In this document: positions 26,301 through 28,738 of the stretch, in pieces
How positions within the stretch are numbered: position 1 is the stretch's first letter
How the letters are laid out: each line of letters opens with the position of its first letter
Source of the DNA: an uncultured Pseudomonas sp.
Lineage (GTDB): Bacteria > Pseudomonadota > Gammaproteobacteria > Pseudomonadales > Pseudomonadaceae
Direction: 5' to 3'
Length of the DNA: 28,738 bases
Assembly: GCF_946885885.1 (NCBI RefSeq)
Contig: NZ_CAMPHN010000047.1
Span: 1-28,738, forward strand
Position numbers and translations under genes: made by a program
Notes under the pieces: generated by a model
The model's database searches: none
Told to the model about the DNA's origin: nothing
What the model saw: the letters and a program-made list of their open reading frames with translations, nothing else

Positions 26301-27582
26301 CGACGACGGCAACTACGACGAAGGCGAGCGCAACGATGTGCTGGTCCAGGCGCTCTACCACGCCGAAGAAGATTGGTCGGTGTACGGCTTCGGCCAGGGC
26401 ACCGTCAGCCGCGACGGCGGTCGCCAGGCCAACAACCGCCTGGGCGTCGGCGGCGATTACCGCCTCAACGAGCGCACCTCGCTGAACGGCGAGCTGTCCG
26501 GCGGCAACCTCGGGGTGGGCGCCAAGGCCGGTATCGGCTACGACGCCTCCGACCGCACCAACGTCTACCTCAACTACCAGCTGGACAGCGACCGCAGCGA
26601 CGACGGTTTTGCCAGCCGCAGCGGCCTGGGCGGCAGCGGCCGCACCGGGCAGTTCGTCTCCGGCGCCCGTTCGCGCTGGAGCGACAGCACCAGCGTCTAC
26701 GCCGAACAGCGTTTGCAGCATGGCGATCAGGCCGGCCTGATCCAGGGTTACGGCCTGGACTTCGCCCCGGATGACCACTGGAGCTACGGCGTCACCACCG
26801 AGTTCGGCACCTTCAACGAAGAGACCGATTACGCCCTGAAGCGCCGCGCCATTGGCGGCAAGGTCGGCTACAGCAACGGCGACCTGCGCTACGCCAGCCG
26901 TCTGGAATACCGCGAGGACAGCAGCGCCGTGCAGGACCTGAGTGTGTGGTTGATGCGCAACAACATCAGCTACAAGGTCAATCCGGACTGGCGCTTCATC
27001 GGCAAGCTGGATTTCTCGGTGGGCGACTCCGATCGTGGCGATTACTTCAACGGCGATTTCGTCGAGGCCTCGCTGGGCTATGCCTACCGCCCGGTGTTCA
27101 ACGACAAGCTCAACCTGCTGACCAAGTACACCTACCTGGAGGACCTGCCGCCGCCGGACCAGGTGTCCACGGCCACCGGCAGCACGGTCGACTACGCCCA
27201 GCGCAGCCACGTCTTCGCCATCGACGGCATCTACGACCTCAACGAGCGCTGGAGCGTCGGCGGCAAGTACGCCTATCGCCTCAGCGAGCTGCGCATGAGC
27301 CGCGACAGCTCGGCCGACTGGTTCGACAGCCGCGGTCAGCTGATTGCCGCTCGCGTGGATTGGCATGTGGTGAAGAAGTGGGACCTGATGGCCGAAATCC
27401 GCCGGCGTGACGAATTCGCCGCCAAGGACAGCCGTACCGGCGTGCTCGTCGGCGTCTATCGCCACTTCGGCAACCACTTCAAGGCCGGCGTCGGCTACAA
27501 CTTCAGCGACTTCAGCGATGACCTGACCGACCTGTCGTACCGCAGCCAGGGCTGGTTCTTCAACGCCGTCGGCAAGTACTGA
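23374..27582 (+). CDS. OmpA-domain outer-membrane beta-barrel protein (1402 residues), partner of the giant repeat protein
   Basis: An outer-membrane protein with a signal peptide (about 1-27, ending VAVSIAA). An OmpA/MotB peptidoglycan-binding domain lies near the N-terminus (about 105-220): Asp151 in IGHTD and Arg173 in LGLQRAKEV are in the expected diaminopimelate-binding positions, and NRRVEVEIW closes it. Next come Ig-like or linker domains (about 225-510), then a very long amphipathic beta-strand region from about 520 to the C-terminus, ending NAVGKY with the terminal aromatic typical of BAM substrates. A 35-40 kDa OmpA carries its OmpA domain after an 8-strand barrel; here the order is reversed and the barrel is several times larger. 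It overlaps the upstream gene by 4 bases. Function unknown; probably anchors or exports the giant protein. Confidence 0.9.
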   Translation: MSMRNLLVCGIAALTLNPLAVAVSIAAEQCEVGKGCGLQGPRGAMEDESLLQRRPFTPGGLPALPANAERELPREKLILWQLEGALGEREQLVEVGEEQISSVVLRDGLPVVRFASGRSAVPERDSDVLEKLMSRLAGKRNLRLRLIGHTDPQRLSPRTQAIYSDNQGLGLQRAKEVGEVFRQRLNLKAEQIQLDSRGPSEPLMQGDSPQAWALNRRVEVEIWYDESVVSTPAKPQTCAPGSVAGENVTPFRISVDGQPQGSDGVAGSADTQRCVDVALAHDLLQVRFDNLSAQPRLNLVSGARVARIGEPQTFSGYSNYLHWIKRAEVRILGKKRLFGEPQVLETIALDSQLNGSWTPAAGTPERVYYQLRVYDEQGRYDETSVQLLNVARGELAKEADEEIAADLLAGYGGNRLQRHTIPVAGGTVTINGKQVKDGQHVFVMGRPVPVDGSGTFASAQIIPRGLHTVEVAVLDDQGKGRIYRRDLRLPQNDWFTVAIADFTVGQQDTSGPARLVTQEDRYYDDKLYADGRLAFYTKGKVDDKYTITGSVDTGEGPADSLFSNFNDKDPREFLRRMSSDSDKGWATFGDDSTLVEDAPTRGKFYVKVEDEKSHAMWGNFREQIRETELTQIDRSLYGAQVRYRDDAFTAFGERRLQVEGFAAEPGTASAREDFRGTGGSLYYLRHQDITEGSERVRIEVRDKDSGLVLHSQDLVAGIDYEVNAMQGRVILTQPLSATADGSTLIRSGGSLSGNPAFLVVGYEYSPGLEQLDDLAYGGRAAYWVNDKVRVGVTGSMQEQTGREDQTLGGGDLLLRHSEGTWMKLESAQSQGDSLDQRFSYDGGFGFGQEVAGTDSRARANRIETAFDLKDVVDDAEGRGTFYYESRDAGFSAPGRLSELASDQVGGSYTAPLGEKTEVTLKADQTEEDGGRSRRAAEGIVAYDLSDAWRLSAGLRNDRQTYGSAYRNLYTGTYAGADDGNYDEGERNDVLVQALYHAEEDWSVYGFGQGTVSRDGGRQANNRLGVGGDYRLNERTSLNGELSGGNLGVGAKAGIGYDASDRTNVYLNYQLDSDRSDDGFASRSGLGGSGRTGQFVSGARSRWSDSTSVYAEQRLQHGDQAGLIQGYGLDFAPDDHWSYGVTTEFGTFNEETDYALKRRAIGGKVGYSNGDLRYASRLEYREDSSAVQDLSVWLMRNNISYKVNPDWRFIGKLDFSVGDSDRGDYFNGDFVEASLGYAYRPVFNDKLNLLTKYTYLEDLPPPDQVSTATGSTVDYAQRSHVFAIDGIYDLNERWSVGGKYAYRLSELRMSRDSSADWFDSRGQLIAARVDWHVVKKWDLMAEIRRRDEFAAKDSRTGVLVGVYRHFGNHFKAGVGYNFSDFSDDLTDLSYRSQGWFFNAVGKY

Positions 27583-27597
27583 GTCCGACAAGTCCGA

Positions 27598-27766
27598 CAG
27601 CCTCCTAGTGTCCCGCCCACCATCATGTGTCGGTTTAATGCCGGGGCTGGGTGGGTGGGGCTTTAGCCGCGATGCTTTCAGCGCCTTCAAGATCAATCGC
27701 GGCTAAAGCCCCTCCTACAGACCACGGCCAGCGACAGATCATTCGTGTCGCGACACTAGGAGGCTG
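27598..27766. mobile_element. MITE-like element with 15 bp perfect terminal inverted repeats
   Basis: CAGCCTCCTAGTGTC at 27598-27612 is the exact reverse complement of GACACTAGGAGGCTG at 27752-27766. The 169 bp interior carries the REP-like hairpin at 27657-27712 and GTGTCGCGACAC next to the right end. It starts 16 bases after the OmpA/barrel stop codon. No coding capacity. Confidence 0.65.
27657..27712. repeat. REP-like hairpin, copy 1 (17 bp stem)
   Basis: GGGGCTTTAGCCGCGAT at 27657-27673 pairs perfectly with ATCGCGGCTAAAGCCCC at 27696-27712, with a 22-base loop. Such GCTTTAGCC hairpins are dispersed through Pseudomonas intergenic regions. It may protect the 3' end of the upstream mRNA. 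Confidence 0.85.
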
Positions 27767-27888
27767 TTCGAGCATGTGGGTTTGTTGGGGAGGCCGCGCA
27801 GGCTGCGCTCCGCGAAGCCCCACATGCTGATGTTGTTGGGCTTCGTTCCTCAGCACCAACCTACAGTTGGCAGTCAACTGCTGTTCTC

Positions 27889-27912
27889 GGACAGGCTCCC
27901 AGCAGCCTGTCC
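27889..27912. repeat. Short perfect hairpin
   Basis: GGACAGGCT-CCCAGC-AGCCTGTCC: a 9 bp stem with a 6-base loop. It is probably part of the same family of intergenic repeats, since AGGCTGTTCGAG at the right edge of the MITE-like element is similar. Confidence 0.6.
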
Positions 27913-27925
27913 CGGGCGGCGCTCC

Positions 27926-27973
27926 GCTTTAGCCGCGATACTCAAGCGCCCTTAAGATCATCGCGGCTAAAGC
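27926..27973. repeat. REP-like hairpin, copy 2 (14 bp stem)
   Basis: GCTTTAGCCGCGAT at 27926-27939 pairs perfectly with ATCGCGGCTAAAGC at 27960-27973. Its loop (CTCAAGCGCCCTTAAG) is related to that of copy 1. Both are followed by CCCCTCC. Confidence 0.85.
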
Positions 27974-28148
27974 CCCTCCCACACAGTCCAGGCATTTAAG
28001 CCTGGCCAGAAAGCGGCAAGATCATAGGATGCTTGACGACAGCAGGACTCGGGCGTGCTGGTGTTCGGCGACTGCCGATTGATCGCTGTCCCTGACTGTC
28101 GATCTTCTCTTCCCCGCGGCAATGCGAAGAACCCGAAAAAAGGCCCGT

Positions 28149-28738
28149 CTACCGCTGGCTCATCGCCAGTGTCGTCGCCGCGGCCGCGTCGAGCGGCCTG
28201 GCGTAGAGGTAGCCCTGCGCCACGGGGCAGCCGGCGCCACGCAGAAAGGCCGCGTGGGCCTCGGATTCGACACCCTCCGCCACCACGTCGAGGGAGAGTC
28301 CGTCGGCGATCGCCATGATTGCCCGGGTTATCGCCACGCTACTGGCGTCGTCGGGCAGGTTGGCGACGAAGCTGCGGTCGATCTTCAGGGTATCGACGGG
28401 ATACAGCCGCAGGTAGTCGAGCGAGGAGTAGCCGGTGCCGAAGTCGTCCAGCGAGATGCGTATGCCCGCCGCGCGTAGCGCCTGCAATTTGGCCACGGTG
28501 GAGGTGCGATCGTCCATCAGGATGCTTTCGGTCAGCTCGATGTCGATCAGATGCGCGGGCAGGCCGCTCGCCTCGATCGCGGCGAAGATGCGCTGCAGCG
28601 CGTCGGCCCGCTTGAGCTGGCGCCCTGACAGGTTGACGCCGATGCGCACGCCGGGGCAGATGGCTTGCCATTCCCGGGCCTGGCGGAACGCGCTGCGCAT
28701 CACCCAGTCGCCGATCGGGTGGATCAACCCGGTTTCCT
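28149..28738 (-). CDS. EAL-domain protein, probable c-di-GMP phosphodiesterase (5' part cut by window)
   Basis: The C-terminal ~196 residues of an EAL domain, entering at the right edge (frame open to 28738, reading TGLIHPIGDWVMRSA) and ending TAG at 28149. Conserved catalytic-domain pieces are present: VNLSGRQL, IELTESILMDD, SLDDFGTGYSSLDYLRLYPVDTLKIDRSF with the DDFG metal-binding pair, the general-base Lys of LKID, and AEGVES with loop 9/metal Glu. Only the EAL signature itself and any sensory, PAS or GGDEF modules lie outside. The active-site residues in view are intact, so it is likely catalytically active. It converges with the giant gene pair; a link to surface adhesion control is possible but only by proximity. 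Confidence 0.94.
   Translation of the reverse strand, partial: ETGLIHPIGDWVMRSAFRQAREWQAICPGVRIGVNLSGRQLKRADALQRIFAAIEASGLPAHLIDIELTESILMDDRTSTVAKLQALRAAGIRISLDDFGTGYSSLDYLRLYPVDTLKIDRSFVANLPDDASSVAITRAIMAIADGLSLDVVAEGVESEAHAAFLRGAGCPVAQGYLYARPLDAAAATTLAMSQR

Larger units (their letters stand above)
27583..28148. other. Repeat-rich intergenic region
   Basis: About 565 bases without a gene, between the OmpA/barrel gene and the converging EAL gene. Besides the elements listed separately it contains CCAGGC-ATTTAA-GCCTGG (27988-28005) and long complementary patches around CATGTGGG/CCCCACATG (27774-27826). No hairpin followed by a T tract was found, so no intrinsic terminator is called. Confidence 0.6.

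Noticed and set aside
23839..27696. A 1285-codon minus-strand open frame antisense to the OmpA/barrel gene
   Set aside because: Same reason: a codon-bias shadow; the plus-strand product has clear domains, a signal peptide and a C-terminal aromatic.
27657..27712. Intrinsic terminator after the giant operon
   Set aside because: The stem is strong, but it is not followed by a T tract on either strand and belongs to a dispersed REP-like family.
1..28738. CRISPR arrays, tRNA or rRNA genes, integrase or phage genes
   Set aside because: No regularly spaced direct repeats with unique spacers, no recognisable tRNA or rRNA sequence, and no transposase or integrase domain was seen.

Overview
The window looks like a chromosomal segment of a Pseudomonas species in the broad sense. 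The evidence is high GC coding sequence with strong third-position GC bias, a pntAA/gcdR/gcdHG neighbourhood of the kind known from pseudomonads, an hmp(fhp)/norR(fhpR) divergent pair with a sigma-54 promoter, and abundant REP-like intergenic palindromes. The species cannot be named from the sequence alone.

Layout. 1-1051 (minus): 5' most of pntAA (transhydrogenase alpha-1), cut by the window edge. 1480-2421 (minus): GcvA/GcdR-type LysR regulator. 2510-3691 (minus): flavohemoglobin NO dioxygenase hmp. 3860-5416 (plus): its divergent NO-sensing sigma-54 activator norR/fhpR; the gap between them holds a very good -24/-12 promoter for hmp and two GT-N7-AC operators. 5566-6744 and 6866-8089 (plus): gcdH and gcdG, the glutarate/lysine catabolic pair, separated by REP-like hairpins. 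8125-9057 (minus): a second, CrgA-type LysR regulator. 9190-9538: a roughly 350 bp non-coding element with terminal inverted repeats.

9935-15496 (plus) is a tightly overlapping three-gene operon: a REC-AraC response regulator, a 7TMR-DISM hybrid histidine kinase and a TonB-dependent outer-membrane receptor. It looks like a self-contained sense-and-import unit of unknown ligand.

16082-27582 (plus) is the most striking part: two giant translationally coupled genes. The first encodes a ~2431-residue secreted protein with about ten tandem DUF11-type repeats (each with a cysteine pair), SdrD B-like/Cna-B-like domains and a C-terminal segment that looks like a degenerate OmpA fold. The second encodes a ~1402-residue outer-membrane protein with an N-terminal peptidoglycan-binding OmpA domain and a very large C-terminal beta-barrel. 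Together they look like an envelope-anchored surface fibre or adhesin and its barrel partner, a system whose function I cannot name. Related REP-like repeats lie on both sides of the pair. 27583-28148 is a repeat-rich non-coding stretch, and 28149-28738 (minus) is the C-terminal part of an EAL-domain c-di-GMP phosphodiesterase cut by the right edge.
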